Positions 1-5,882 of a stretch of DNA of 6,194 bases are shown in pieces. The notes below the pieces were generated by a model. That model made no database searches, was not told the origin of the DNA, and saw only the letters and a program-made list of their open reading frames with translations. The stretch covers positions 1 to 6,194 of the forward strand of contig CAXSEA010000221.1 of assembly GCA_964235675.1 (NCBI GenBank), written 5' to 3'. Origin of the DNA: CAXSEA01 sp964235675 (GTDB lineage Bacteria; Armatimonadota; Armatimonadia; Armatimonadales; Capsulimonadaceae). The first letter of the stretch is position 1, and each line of letters opens with the position of its first letter. The position numbers were made by a program, and so were the translations under genes.

Positions 1-4
1 CGCT

Positions 5-55
5 ATCTTATATTTCCTTCCCTACAGGGAAGGTGGCCTGAAAGGCCGGATGGGT
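5..55 (+). repeat. Dispersed two-hairpin palindromic repeat, copy 1
   Basis: This 51-bp element has an exact reverse-complement copy at 6061-6111 and a variant direct copy at 6153-6194. It contains two hairpins. The first is CCTTCCC (16-22), loop TACA, GGGAAGG (27-33). The second is GGCCT (35-39), loop GAA, AGGCC (43-47). A GGATGGG tail follows. It begins 18 bp beyond the stop of the leftward transporter gene, so it is intergenic, as REP-like elements usually are. Neither strand has a U-run after the hairpins, so a classical intrinsic terminator is not supported. The 3 bases before it (CGC) also match the flank of copy 2. Function is unknown; a REP/MITE-like non-autonomous element is the likeliest class. 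Confidence 0.85.
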
Positions 56-73
56 CCGGCGAATTTCTTCTGT

Positions 74-1504
74 TCAGGCGTGGCTCGGGGCCGCGCTTTT
101 TTCGGCGTCTTTGCGTTTTTTGCCGACTGAATCCTCGCCTTCCGTAACTTTAGCTGATTCCGCTTGATCCGGCGAAACGCCTTCCGCTGACAGGAGGCGC
201 TGGGGAGTCGGCGCGGTGGTTTTGGGGAACAGCCGGAACAAGATCACCTGCACGCTCGCGGCGATCGGCACGGACAGCAGCATGCCCCAGATGCCCATTA
301 GTTCGCCGCCCAAAACCAGCGCGAACAGCGCGACCACCGGATGCAGCCCCACCCCGCCGCCGACTACTTTCGGCGTGACGATGTTGTCGAAAACCTGGTT
401 CAGAACCAGGCTGGAACCCACCGCGACCACGCCGAATCCAGCGCCGCCGCTGATGAAGCCGACGACGAAGATCAGCAGCGAGGTGCTGAACGAGCCGACG
501 TAGGGCACCGAGTACAGCACGCCCGCGATGGTGCCCACTAGAAGCGCGTATGAGGCCAGCGAATGGTGAAACATCGACAGTCCGTAGAGCAGGACGATGG
601 TGAACGCGCCGTACAGAGCGCAGACAATCAGCAAGCCCCGCACGTAATCCGAGAACACGCCGCCGATATCGCTGCTCATCAGCTTGGCGGGGCGACGCCA
701 CCGCTCCGGCATCAGGAACATCAAGCGCGCCCGCAGTCGCTTCAAGTCGATCAGCAGAAACAGGGTGATAATCAGCGACAGGACCAGCTCCACAAGCATC
801 GTCGCGGAGCCGATCAGGAACGAGCCGATTTTGCCCCACGAGCTTTGCAGCAGCCCGGTGACGCGACCAGACACGCTCGCCAGCAGCGCGTTCATATTCT
901 TCGGCACACCAAGCTTGGGATGCTTGAGCAGAATCTTGTGCAAAACGCCGTTCACATGGCGGCCCAGCTCATCAATGTAGTGCGGACCGTTTTGCACCAG
1001 GTTGGTCGCCTGCGCGACAAGAGCCGGAACCAACAGGCTAATCGCGCCGATGACGATCAGCAGCAAGACCAGAAATACCAGCCCCGCCACCACTCCCCTA
1101 GGCATCTTGGTCGCCGCCTCGATTTTGTTGACCAGCGGGTCGAGGAGCAGAGCCAGCGCCAGACCGAGAATGAACGGCGTAATCACCGCAAGAGTCGCCG
1201 TCAGGAGCGAGCGGACAATCACCGCGACAACCAGCAGCAGAACGACTCCCAGCGCGAAATAAAAGCCGATTTTCAGCCAGTCGCCCGGCTTGGCCGAGGG
1301 AGTAACCGGCTGGGGAGAATCCCCGTGCGCGTCGCCGACAAGAGAATGGCCGGCGCTCGGCAGACCGACGCCGCCGGACGGCATTCCGCTCTGGGATGGC
1401 TGCAATGATGAGTTCAGGGACAAAACGATAACCTCAAGGCTGGAGAAAGCAGCATCCCGGCGATGAAGCGGGCAGTCTGCGGGATGAGCAATATATGTAC
1501 CCAT
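74..1504 (-). CDS. AI-2E family transporter (UPF0118 permease)
   Basis: Multi-pass inner-membrane protein of the AI-2E transporter family. Members are linked to autoinducer-2 export or Na+/H+ exchange, and the substrate of this one cannot be told from sequence. The 476-residue reading has a polar Ser/Pro/Gly-rich N-terminus (about 1-74) and hydrophobic segments near 79-101, 105-122, 138-165, 227-252, 290-309, 317-332, 341-363 and 388-424. A soluble stretch at about 166-226 separates the first three segments from the rest, as in the family. The diagnostic C-terminal block is seen: DNIVTPKVVGGGVGLHP (373-389), then LGGELMGIWG and SVPIAA. A charged Lys/Glu-rich tail follows residue 430. The ATG at 1504 has TAAGG 7 nt upstream. 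A TTG at 1423 (residue 28) has GAGGT at the same spacing, and residues 1-27 look less coding-like than the rest, so the true start may be 1423. It is divergent from the GloVer gene. Family call firm; start and substrate uncertain. Confidence 0.93.
   Translation of the reverse strand: MGTYIAHPADCPLHRRDAAFSSLEVIVLSLNSSLQPSQSGMPSGGVGLPSAGHSLVGDAHGDSPQPVTPSAKPGDWLKIGFYFALGVVLLLVVAVIVRSLLTATLAVITPFILGLALALLLDPLVNKIEAATKMPRGVVAGLVFLVLLLIVIGAISLLVPALVAQATNLVQNGPHYIDELGRHVNGVLHKILLKHPKLGVPKNMNALLASVSGRVTGLLQSSWGKIGSFLIGSATMLVELVLSLIITLFLLIDLKRLRARLMFLMPERWRRPAKLMSSDIGGVFSDYVRGLLIVCALYGAFTIVLLYGLSMFHHSLASYALLVGTIAGVLYSVPYVGSFSTSLLIFVVGFISGGAGFGVVAVGSSLVLNQVFDNIVTPKVVGGGVGLHPVVALFALVLGGELMGIWGMLLSVPIAASVQVILFRLFPKTTAPTPQRLLSAEGVSPDQAESAKVTEGEDSVGKKRKDAEKSAAPSHA
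1431..1435 (-). promoter_or_regulatory. Alternative ribosome binding site for an internal TTG start of the transporter
   Basis: GAGGT on the minus strand lies 7 nt before an in-frame TTG at 1423-1421. Starting there removes 27 residues of non-membrane sequence and leaves every membrane segment intact. The upstream ATG at 1504 has an equally good TAAGG (1516-1512), so sequence alone does not decide. Confidence 0.35.
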
Positions 1505-1684
1505 ATCCAGCCCTTAGCAAAAATGCTGAGGCATCCGCTTCTTCCGAGGCGGCTTGTCGAGTCTGGCGGCTATGCCCGCTCAAGCTTGGAAACGATTGCC
1601 TACGCGTCGGCACCAGTCAATGGAATTCAGCTCCTTTTTCCTACGCGCCTTGGCCTTTAGCCGTCACTTTGTTCATTGCCTTTC

Positions 1685-1712
1685 GTAATAAAACGGATTA
1701 GGCGCAACTCAA
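1685..1712 (-). promoter_or_regulatory. Candidate sigma-70-type promoter for the AI-2E transporter
   Basis: On the minus strand there is a -35-like TTGAGT (1712-1707) and a -10-like TATTAC (1690-1685) separated by 16 bp. Each matches the consensus at four of six positions. The AT-rich tract lies immediately upstream, where an UP element would act. The implied 5' leader is about 170 nt to the ATG at 1504. This is pattern matching only. Confidence 0.35.
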
Positions 1713-1763
1713 GCATCTATTTTTAATTTTATTTAGAAACAAAATATTGTATTAAGTATTACT

Positions 1764-1792
1764 TTGTATGGAATTATTACCGCAGTTATGCT
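1764..1792 (+). promoter_or_regulatory. Candidate sigma-70-type promoter for the GloVer-repeat gene
   Basis: TTGTAT (1764-1769, three of six consensus matches) and TATGCT (1787-1792, four of six, including the key second A and last T) are separated by 17 bp. The AT-rich tract lies directly upstream. Transcription would start near 1799, just before the large hairpin at 1809-1861, giving a 5' leader of about 180 nt. Not distinguishable from chance without transcript data. Confidence 0.35.
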
Positions 1793-1808
1793 TGCGTCAC
1801 GGTATCGA

Positions 1809-1874
1809 GCGAGTGGCATAAGGTTGCTGTCGAGATCGTTCGGCAGCGCGGCGCCACTCGCGAGAAGGTTTTTT
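1809..1874 (+). promoter_or_regulatory. Structured leader hairpin followed by a U6 tract (possible attenuator)
   Basis: An outer 9-bp stem pairs GCGAGTGGC (1809-1817) with GCCACTCGC (1853-1861). An inner stem pairs GCTGTCGAG (1826-1834) with TTCGGCAGC (1839-1847) around loop ATCG, with two G-U pairs. Seven nt after the outer stem there are six consecutive T (1869-1874). In the leader of the rightward gene this resembles an intrinsic terminator or attenuator, although the U-tract is further from the stem than usual. An ATG at 1875, preceded by AAGG, opens a 5-codon micro-ORF ending in TGA at 1890-1892. No known riboswitch consensus was recognised. Confidence 0.4.
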
Positions 1875-1957
1875 ATGGTGGGGCGTCAGTGAACGCAGTG
1901 AAGATCGCAGGATGACTCAAGACATGCGCGAAGGCTGATTTGCGCATCTCTACCATT

Positions 1958-1963
1958 AAGGAG
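1958..1963 (+). promoter_or_regulatory. Shine-Dalgarno sequence with unusually long spacing
   Basis: AAGGAG is a strong ribosome-binding sequence, but it lies 16 nt before the only possible start. An in-frame TAG at 1971-1973 rules out an earlier start, and CTT and CAG are the only codons between it and the ATG at 1980. The usual spacing is about 5-10 nt, so initiation may be weak or may depend on leader structure. Confidence 0.6.
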
Positions 1964-1979
1964 TTAGCAGTAGCAGCTT

Positions 1980-4115
1980 ATGATTTCCAATCATCTCTCT
2001 TCCCGGCGCGGCTCGTCATGCCGCAAATCATTTTCCCGCCAATTCGCGGCTCGATACGCCGCGACGGCTCTTGCCATAGCCGCGGTGAGCTTTGTCTCTC
2101 CGCTGTGCCCGAAGCCGGCTTCGGCGCAAACGAGCGGCGGCGTGACCGCACAGCTCTCATTTCTGCAGTCGCTCGACAATCCGATTTACCTGAACATCAA
2201 CCTGCTCGGGCAGCAGCTGACCAATTATGGATTGACGCTTGGCCCGAATGGAAACTTGTTCGGCACCACCGCCACCGGCGGCTTGCTGAACCAGGGCAGC
2301 GTCTATGAAGTTTCGCCGTCGGGACAGATCCAGCTGCTTCATTCGTTCGCGAACAGCCTCACCGATGGCGGTACGCCGAGCGGCAGCCTTACTTTGGGAC
2401 CTGACGGCAATCTCTACGGCGTCACGAAGAGCGGCGGCGCGGGCGGCGACGGCACCGTTTACCAGGTGACCCCGTCCGGCGTGGTCACCACGCTTTACTC
2501 GTTCAGCGGAGGAGCCACCGGCGCGCTTCCCACTGGAACTCTCAGCATCGGCTCCGACGGCACCATCACCGGGACGACCACCGCGGGGGGCACGTCGAAC
2601 CTTGGCACGGTCTATCAGCTCGCGAACCCGACGACCAGTCCGGCGCTGACGATTCTGCACTCGTTTACCGGCGGCACGACCGACGGCAGCGATCCCGTGA
2701 GCGGCGTCATCCAGGCCGCGAACGGCGACTTGTACGGCACGACGACCGGCGGCGGCGCGGCAGCCGACGGCACGGTATTTCAAATTGCCGATAATGCCGG
2801 CAACGCCGTGGAATCCTTGGTGCACTCGTTTGCAGGGGGCACCGGCGACGGCAGCGATCCTGTCGGCGGGCTGATCCAGACGGCAAGCGGCGCTCTGGCG
2901 GGAACTACGGCGGCGGGCGGCGCGAACAATCTGGGCACGGTCTACCAGGTTGCCGACGCGGCTACTCAGCCGGTGGAGACGGTGCTCCAGTCGTTCAACG
3001 GAACCAACGGCGGCGATCCGGTTTCCAGCTTGATTCAAACAGCCAATGGAACACTCCTCGGCACCACGATGCTGGGCGGCGCAAATAACCAAGGCACCGT
3101 TTTCGCCGCGCTGCAAAGCGGCACGATCTCCACGCTCGAATCGTTTACCGGCAACAACAGTGTCGTGGGCAGCGTACTCGATGAAACCGGCGACACTCCC
3201 GCGAGTCCACTTGTCCAAGGCGCAAGCGATACCATCTACGGCACGACCGACAGCGCAGGCCTGCACAATACCGGTGCCATGTACAAGCTTATTCTGCCTT
3301 CGGCGGTAACTGGAATAACACCGACGCGCTTCGATATCAACGCCGACGGCTACGCCGATATTCTCTTCTACAACTCCATCAACGGCGAGCTTTCCTATTG
3401 GACCATGGACGATGAAACCGTGGAGAATTACGGCGCGGCATTCGCGCAAATAGCTCCGTCTTCCGGTTGGATTCCCGTCGGTGAGCCTGACACGAACGGA
3501 GACGGCCAGCCCGATATCCTGTTCTGGAACCAGAATACCGGAGCGATGTCTGTCTGGAACTTGAAAACCGACAGCACGTCGGTCTCCCAATACGGGCCGA
3601 CGTTCGCGACCGTCCCCGACACCACCTGGATGCCGTCGGCAATCGCCAACGACCAGGGCAACGGCCAGTATGAGATTGTGTTCCAGAACACCGTGACAGG
3701 AAACATCAGCGCTTGGCATATGAACGGCACGACGGTCACCAACTACGGCGGCACGATATCCTCCGCCGGCGCGAATTCGGGCTGGCACCTTGTCGGCGCT
3801 CCCGATCTTAGCGGCGACGGTAAGTCGGATTACTTGTTCTGGAACTCGGCCACAGGCGACGTCTCCTACTGGACTATGGATGACGATTCCGTGGCGCAGT
3901 ATAACGTCAGCTTCGCAACGGTCAACAATACCGACTGGCACTTGGTCGGAGCGCCGGATTTGAACGACGACGGTGAAGCCGACTTAGTGTGGGAAAACAT
4001 GGCGACCGGCGATGTTGCCCGCTGGCAGATGAACGGCGCGTCGGTCACCAACTATGGCGACACGATAGCGAATGTCGGCGCGGGCAGCGGTTGGTCGGTT
4101 CAAGGCGAGCGATAA
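1980..4115 (+). CDS. Secreted GloVer-repeat protein with C-terminal VCBS/FG-GAP-like repeats
   Basis: A 711-residue exported protein of unknown function. A basic n-region (1-26), a hydrophobic core (about 27-42) and an ASA site before residue 50 form a Sec signal peptide. No lipobox is present: Cys43 is preceded by Leu. Residues 94-441 contain seven tandem repeats of the GloVer type, each with a GTT-x-x-GG core followed by G(T/S)V(Y/F), and six ending in a (H/Y/Q/E)SF strand. They start near 94, 146, 197, 252, 307, 360 and 420; the seventh is degenerate. Residues 452-711 hold five repeats of about 52 residues opening with calcium-loop-like DxNxDGxxD motifs (452, 504, 557, 609, 660) followed by LFWN and TG...W. 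Seven blades followed by five suggests consecutive beta-propellers (inference). GloVer proteins often carry a C-terminal sorting anchor; here the chain ends inside the last repeat with no PEP-CTERM, LPXTG or membrane helix. A role in surface, matrix or carbohydrate binding is possible but unproven. Confidence 0.88.
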   Translation: MISNHLSSRRGSSCRKSFSRQFAARYAATALAIAAVSFVSPLCPKPASAQTSGGVTAQLSFLQSLDNPIYLNINLLGQQLTNYGLTLGPNGNLFGTTATGGLLNQGSVYEVSPSGQIQLLHSFANSLTDGGTPSGSLTLGPDGNLYGVTKSGGAGGDGTVYQVTPSGVVTTLYSFSGGATGALPTGTLSIGSDGTITGTTTAGGTSNLGTVYQLANPTTSPALTILHSFTGGTTDGSDPVSGVIQAANGDLYGTTTGGGAAADGTVFQIADNAGNAVESLVHSFAGGTGDGSDPVGGLIQTASGALAGTTAAGGANNLGTVYQVADAATQPVETVLQSFNGTNGGDPVSSLIQTANGTLLGTTMLGGANNQGTVFAALQSGTISTLESFTGNNSVVGSVLDETGDTPASPLVQGASDTIYGTTDSAGLHNTGAMYKLILPSAVTGITPTRFDINADGYADILFYNSINGELSYWTMDDETVENYGAAFAQIAPSSGWIPVGEPDTNGDGQPDILFWNQNTGAMSVWNLKTDSTSVSQYGPTFATVPDTTWMPSAIANDQGNGQYEIVFQNTVTGNISAWHMNGTTVTNYGGTISSAGANSGWHLVGAPDLSGDGKSDYLFWNSATGDVSYWTMDDDSVAQYNVSFATVNNTDWHLVGAPDLNDDGEADLVWENMATGDVARWQMNGASVTNYGDTIANVGAGSGWSVQGER

Positions 4116-4140
4116 TCACGCAAGCTCACCCGCGAGACTC

Positions 4141-4177
4141 CGCCGCTGGGTAGCATACCGTGAGTTGCCCGGCGGCG
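4141..4177. other. Intergenic hairpin 1 between the GloVer gene and ftcD
   Basis: A 10-bp stem pairs CGCCGCTGGG (4141-4150) with CCCGGCGGCG (4168-4177), with one G-U pair and a 17-nt loop. It begins 25 nt after the upstream stop codon. No U-tract follows, so it is not a textbook terminator. It could protect the mRNA 3' end or work with hairpin 2, only 6 nt away. Confidence 0.5.
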
Positions 4178-4183
4178 ATTGCT

Positions 4184-4223
4184 AGGCAGCCCCGACGCTT
4201 GACTGCAAGTGTCGGGGCTGCCT
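4184..4223 (+). terminator. Long 18-bp hairpin; candidate transcript end for the GloVer gene
   Basis: AGGCAGCCCCGACGCTTG (4184-4201) pairs with 4206-4223 around the tetraloop ACTG. The stem is 18 bp with a single G-U pair (4197/4210), the strongest hairpin in the window. The following bases (TGTATT) are only mildly U-rich, so termination would be of the hairpin-only type. The same sequence overlaps a candidate ftcD promoter, so an operator-like role is an alternative. Confidence 0.5.
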
Positions 4224-4228
4224 GTATT
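4199..4228 (+). promoter_or_regulatory. ftcD: Candidate ftcD promoter overlapping the hairpin
   Basis: TTGACT (4199-4204) matches the -35 consensus at five of six positions. TGTATT (4223-4228) is a four-of-six -10 match at 18-bp spacing, though it lacks the key second A. Transcription would start near 4235, giving a leader of about 26 nt. The -35 box lies in the apex of the inverted repeat, and the spacer is its 3' arm. Confidence 0.35.
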
Positions 4229-4260
4229 CCGACTGTTGCAAAAGGGAGAAATTTAAGCAA

Positions 4261-5187
4261 GTGGAGTTGATCGAATGCGTTCCCAATATCAGCGAGGGAC
4301 GGCGGCTGGAGATCGTGGGCGATATCGCCGCCGCTATCGGCAGCGCCCCAGGCGTCCATCTGCTCGGGCAAACCAGCGACCCTGACCACAACCGGTCGGT
4401 TTTCACGCTTGCGGGCAGCGCCGACGGCCTTGTCGAAGCAATCCGCCGCTTGTACGCGGCGACGTTGGAATCGGGAATGGATATGCGCGCGCAATCCGGC
4501 GAGCACCCGCGCATCGGGGCATTGGACGTCGTTCCGTTCATTCCAATTCAAGGCGCGGATATGGAGCGCTGCGTCAGCCTGTCGCGTGAAGCGGGAGCGA
4601 TGGCGGCGCGGGAGTTCGGCGTGCCCGTTTATTTGTATGCCGATGCGGCCATATCGCCAAACCGCCGCAGGCTGGCGGAGATCCGGCGCGGCGGGTTCGA
4701 GAAACTCGCGGATAAGATGCGCCTGCCTGAGTGGCAGCCCGACTTCGGCCCGAATCAGCCTCACCCCGCACTGGGCGCGAGCGCATTCGGCGCGCGCTTC
4801 TTTCTGATCGCCTACAACTTGCAGCTCGACACGCCCGATGTCGAGATTGCGCGCGCCGTAGCCCGCGCCGTCCGGGCCAGCGCTTCGGATGGATTGCCGG
4901 CGGTTCAAGCGATAGGGCTGTCCCTCGCCCAGCGAAACTGCGCGCAAGTGTCGATGAATCTACTGGACTATAGAATTACCCCGGTTCATATCGCGCAGGA
5001 GCGAGTGCGCCGGGAAGCCGCGCGCTACGGGGCGCAAATCACCGGAGCGGAATTGATCGGCTTTATCCCACAGGCCGCGATCGATGCAGCGGGCGCAGCC
5101 GGCTATGATCTACGAATCGAGGGCTTCACGCCTGGAATGATTTTAGAAAACGCGCTTGCGCTGCACGGTTTGCGTGAGCCTGCCTGA
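4261..5187 (+). CDS. ftcD: Glutamate formimidoyltransferase (EC 2.1.2.5)
   Basis: Cytoplasmic enzyme of histidine degradation that transfers the formimino group of N-formimino-L-glutamate to tetrahydrofolate, giving 5-formimino-THF and glutamate. The 308-residue protein is the stand-alone form: it has the transferase N-terminal (about 1-180) and C-terminal (about 181-300) domains and no cyclodeaminase domain. Family motifs are clear: ECVPNISEGR (5-14), DPDHNRSVFTLAG (40-52), GEHPRIGALDVVPFIP (80-95), FGVPVYLYADAA (119-130) and GARFFLIAYN (177-186). His82 falls at the number of the catalytic His82 of the porcine enzyme. The GTG start gives the expected MELIECVPN beginning; GGGAG (4244-4248) lies a rather long 12 nt upstream. 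No hut genes are next to it. Stand-alone members of this family can also act on 5-formyl-THF, so folate salvage is an alternative or added role. Confidence 0.96.
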   Translation: MELIECVPNISEGRRLEIVGDIAAAIGSAPGVHLLGQTSDPDHNRSVFTLAGSADGLVEAIRRLYAATLESGMDMRAQSGEHPRIGALDVVPFIPIQGADMERCVSLSREAGAMAAREFGVPVYLYADAAISPNRRRLAEIRRGGFEKLADKMRLPEWQPDFGPNQPHPALGASAFGARFFLIAYNLQLDTPDVEIARAVARAVRASASDGLPAVQAIGLSLAQRNCAQVSMNLLDYRITPVHIAQERVRREAARYGAQITGAELIGFIPQAAIDAAGAAGYDLRIEGFTPGMILENALALHGLREPA

Positions 5188-5190
5188 CGC

Positions 5191-5227
5191 AAAAACAGCC
5201 CGCGCGGCATATGCCCGCGCAGGCTGT
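5191..5227 (-). terminator. Intrinsic terminator of the BFN gene, shared with convergent ftcD
   Basis: ACAGCC (5195-5200) pairs with GGCTGT (5222-5227) and GCGCGG (5202-5207) with CCGCGC (5215-5220), separated by one C/A mismatch and closed by a 7-nt loop. The run AAAAA (5191-5195) on the plus strand gives UUUUU after the hairpin in leftward RNA. It therefore terminates the BFN gene, whose stop is 20 nt upstream. In the ftcD direction the same hairpin begins 8 nt after the stop codon but lacks a U-tract. Confidence 0.8.
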
Positions 5228-5247
5228 GATTATCAAGCGCTCAATGC

Positions 5248-5868
5248 TTAGTCCTGCTTGACGGACTGCTCCAGGACGGTTTCGGCCATGTAGATGGGGC
5301 ACTTGACACGGAGGCCGATGGCGACAGCGTCGGAGGGGCGGCAGTCGATATCGACATACTCGCCGTTTGGCTTGACCATGGTGACTTTGGCGTAGAAGGT
5401 CTCTTTCCAAAGGTCGTCGATCACGATTCGGTCCACGGTCGCGCCGAGCTTGTCGAGCATGATTTTCATCAGGTCATGCGTCAGCGGGCGATCCATCGGC
5501 TCGTTCTCGATAGCGTTGGAAATGGAAATCGCCTCCGACTGCCCCACCCAGATGCGCACCAGGCGGCCCCGGTTGTCGCGGAACAAGACGAAATGCTGCG
5601 CTTGAAGTCCTTGCTCCTGCTGGATGTAGACGCCCATCACCTTGACCTCTTTTTCGTTCAGAGATCGCGGCGCGCGGTTTTCCACCTCGCTGGTAAACTC
5701 CGGATTGCGGCTGCCGCCGTTAGCGTTGCCGCTGCCGGCTCCGTTGGCGCTCAGCGGATTGCTGCTGCCTCCGCTGGCGTTGCCCTCGCCCGCTGCTCCT
5801 TCGGGTCCTCCCAAAAAGTCGCTCGGCCTCCAGTCCTCGCCAAACAGGTCTTTGAAATCGCTTGACAC
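5248..5868 (-). CDS. Bifunctional nuclease family protein (BFN / DUF151)
   Basis: A 206-residue, probably cytoplasmic protein with a C-terminal BFN (DUF151) domain at about 73-200. Family hallmarks seen: VKVMGVY (75-81), VLFRDNRGRLVRIWVGQSEA (94-113), RPLTHDLMKIMLDKLGA (127-143), FYAKV (158-162) and DIDCRPSDAVAIGLR (173-187). Plant members have reported RNase and DNase activity; the bacterial role is poorly known. The N-terminus (1-22) is acidic (FKDLFGEDW), joined by a Gly/Asn/Ser-rich linker (about 23-58) built from an 18-residue duplication. I chose the GTG at 5868 because AGAGGG lies 8 nt upstream. The frame stays open to an ATG at 6066, but that would cross a terminator and begin inside a dispersed repeat. 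A weak promoter-like pair (TTGCGC 6006-6001, TATTGG 5983-5978, 17-bp spacing) lies upstream. Confidence 0.9.
   Translation of the reverse strand: MSSDFKDLFGEDWRPSDFLGGPEGAAGEGNASGGSSNPLSANGAGSGNANGGSRNPEFTSEVENRAPRSLNEKEVKVMGVYIQQEQGLQAQHFVLFRDNRGRLVRIWVGQSEAISISNAIENEPMDRPLTHDLMKIMLDKLGATVDRIVIDDLWKETFYAKVTMVKPNGEYVDIDCRPSDAVAIGLRVKCPIYMAETVLEQSVKQD
5701..5790 (-). repeat. In-frame 54-bp-period tandem duplication in the BFN linker
   Basis: Bases 5701-5736 and 5755-5790 are near copies at a 54-bp offset. They encode GEGNASGGSSNP (27-38) and GSGNANGGSRNP (45-56). The result is a flexible linker between the acidic N-terminus and the BFN domain. The copies differ at a few positions, so the duplication is not brand new. 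Confidence 0.8.
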
Positions 5869-5876
5869 CTTGACGT

Positions 5877-5882
5877 CCCTCT
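5877..5882 (-). promoter_or_regulatory. Ribosome binding site fixing the BFN start
   Basis: AGAGGG on the minus strand lies 8 nt before the GTG at 5868. It supports the 206-residue form over the 272-residue extension from 6066, whose first 66 residues show no family similarity. Confidence 0.6.

Larger units (their letters stand above)
1505..1979. other. Divergent intergenic region with AT-rich core
   Basis: This 475-bp non-coding stretch separates two divergently transcribed genes. Its left part (1505-1650) is of ordinary composition with no convincing gene; a hairpin with loop AAAA (1512-1531) sits just upstream of the transporter ATG. From about 1713 to 1780 it is strikingly AT-rich compared with everything else in the window. 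This core is flanked by a candidate leftward promoter (1685-1712) and a candidate rightward promoter (1764-1792), and could be a shared UP-element-like region. The right part (1800-1979) is the structured leader of the GloVer gene. A second hairpin there pairs ATGCGC (1924-1929) with GCGCAT (1942-1947). I recognise no tRNA or known riboswitch class. Confidence 0.7.

Noticed and set aside
5..55. Repeat copies as rho-independent terminators
   Set aside because: The hairpins are stable, but no U-tract follows on either strand of any copy; the A/T-rich flank of copy 1 reads AAAUAU in the leftward direction.
563..1408. A 281-codon open frame on the plus strand
   Set aside because: It is antisense to the AI-2E transporter. 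The translation is dominated by Gln, Arg, His and Asp, typical of the opposite strand of a hydrophobic protein gene.
1495..1701. Small plus-strand open frames in the divergent intergenic region
   Set aside because: They overlap the transporter's 5' end or the AT-rich patch, lack a convincing ribosome binding site and show no recognisable protein features.
1799..1979. A known riboswitch such as cobalamin, c-di-GMP or fluoride upstream of the GloVer gene
   Set aside because: GCCACTCG and GGATGAC resemble fragments of known consensus boxes, but the remaining conserved elements are absent.
1980..2130. Tat signal or lipoprotein signal on the GloVer protein
   Set aside because: The Arg-Arg pair at residues 9-10 is far from the hydrophobic core and lacks the Tat motif context. 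Cys43 is preceded by Leu rather than a small residue, so it is not a lipobox.
2157..3941. A 594-codon open frame on the minus strand
   Set aside because: It lies wholly antisense to the GloVer gene. Its translation is Arg/Ala/Val-rich with no recognisable domain, while the plus strand encodes regular repeats and a signal peptide. Long antisense frames are expected in GC-rich coding DNA.
4126..4947. A 273-codon open frame on the minus strand over ftcD
   Set aside because: It is antisense to a gene with unmistakable FtcD motifs and crosses the intergenic hairpins. No domain is recognisable.
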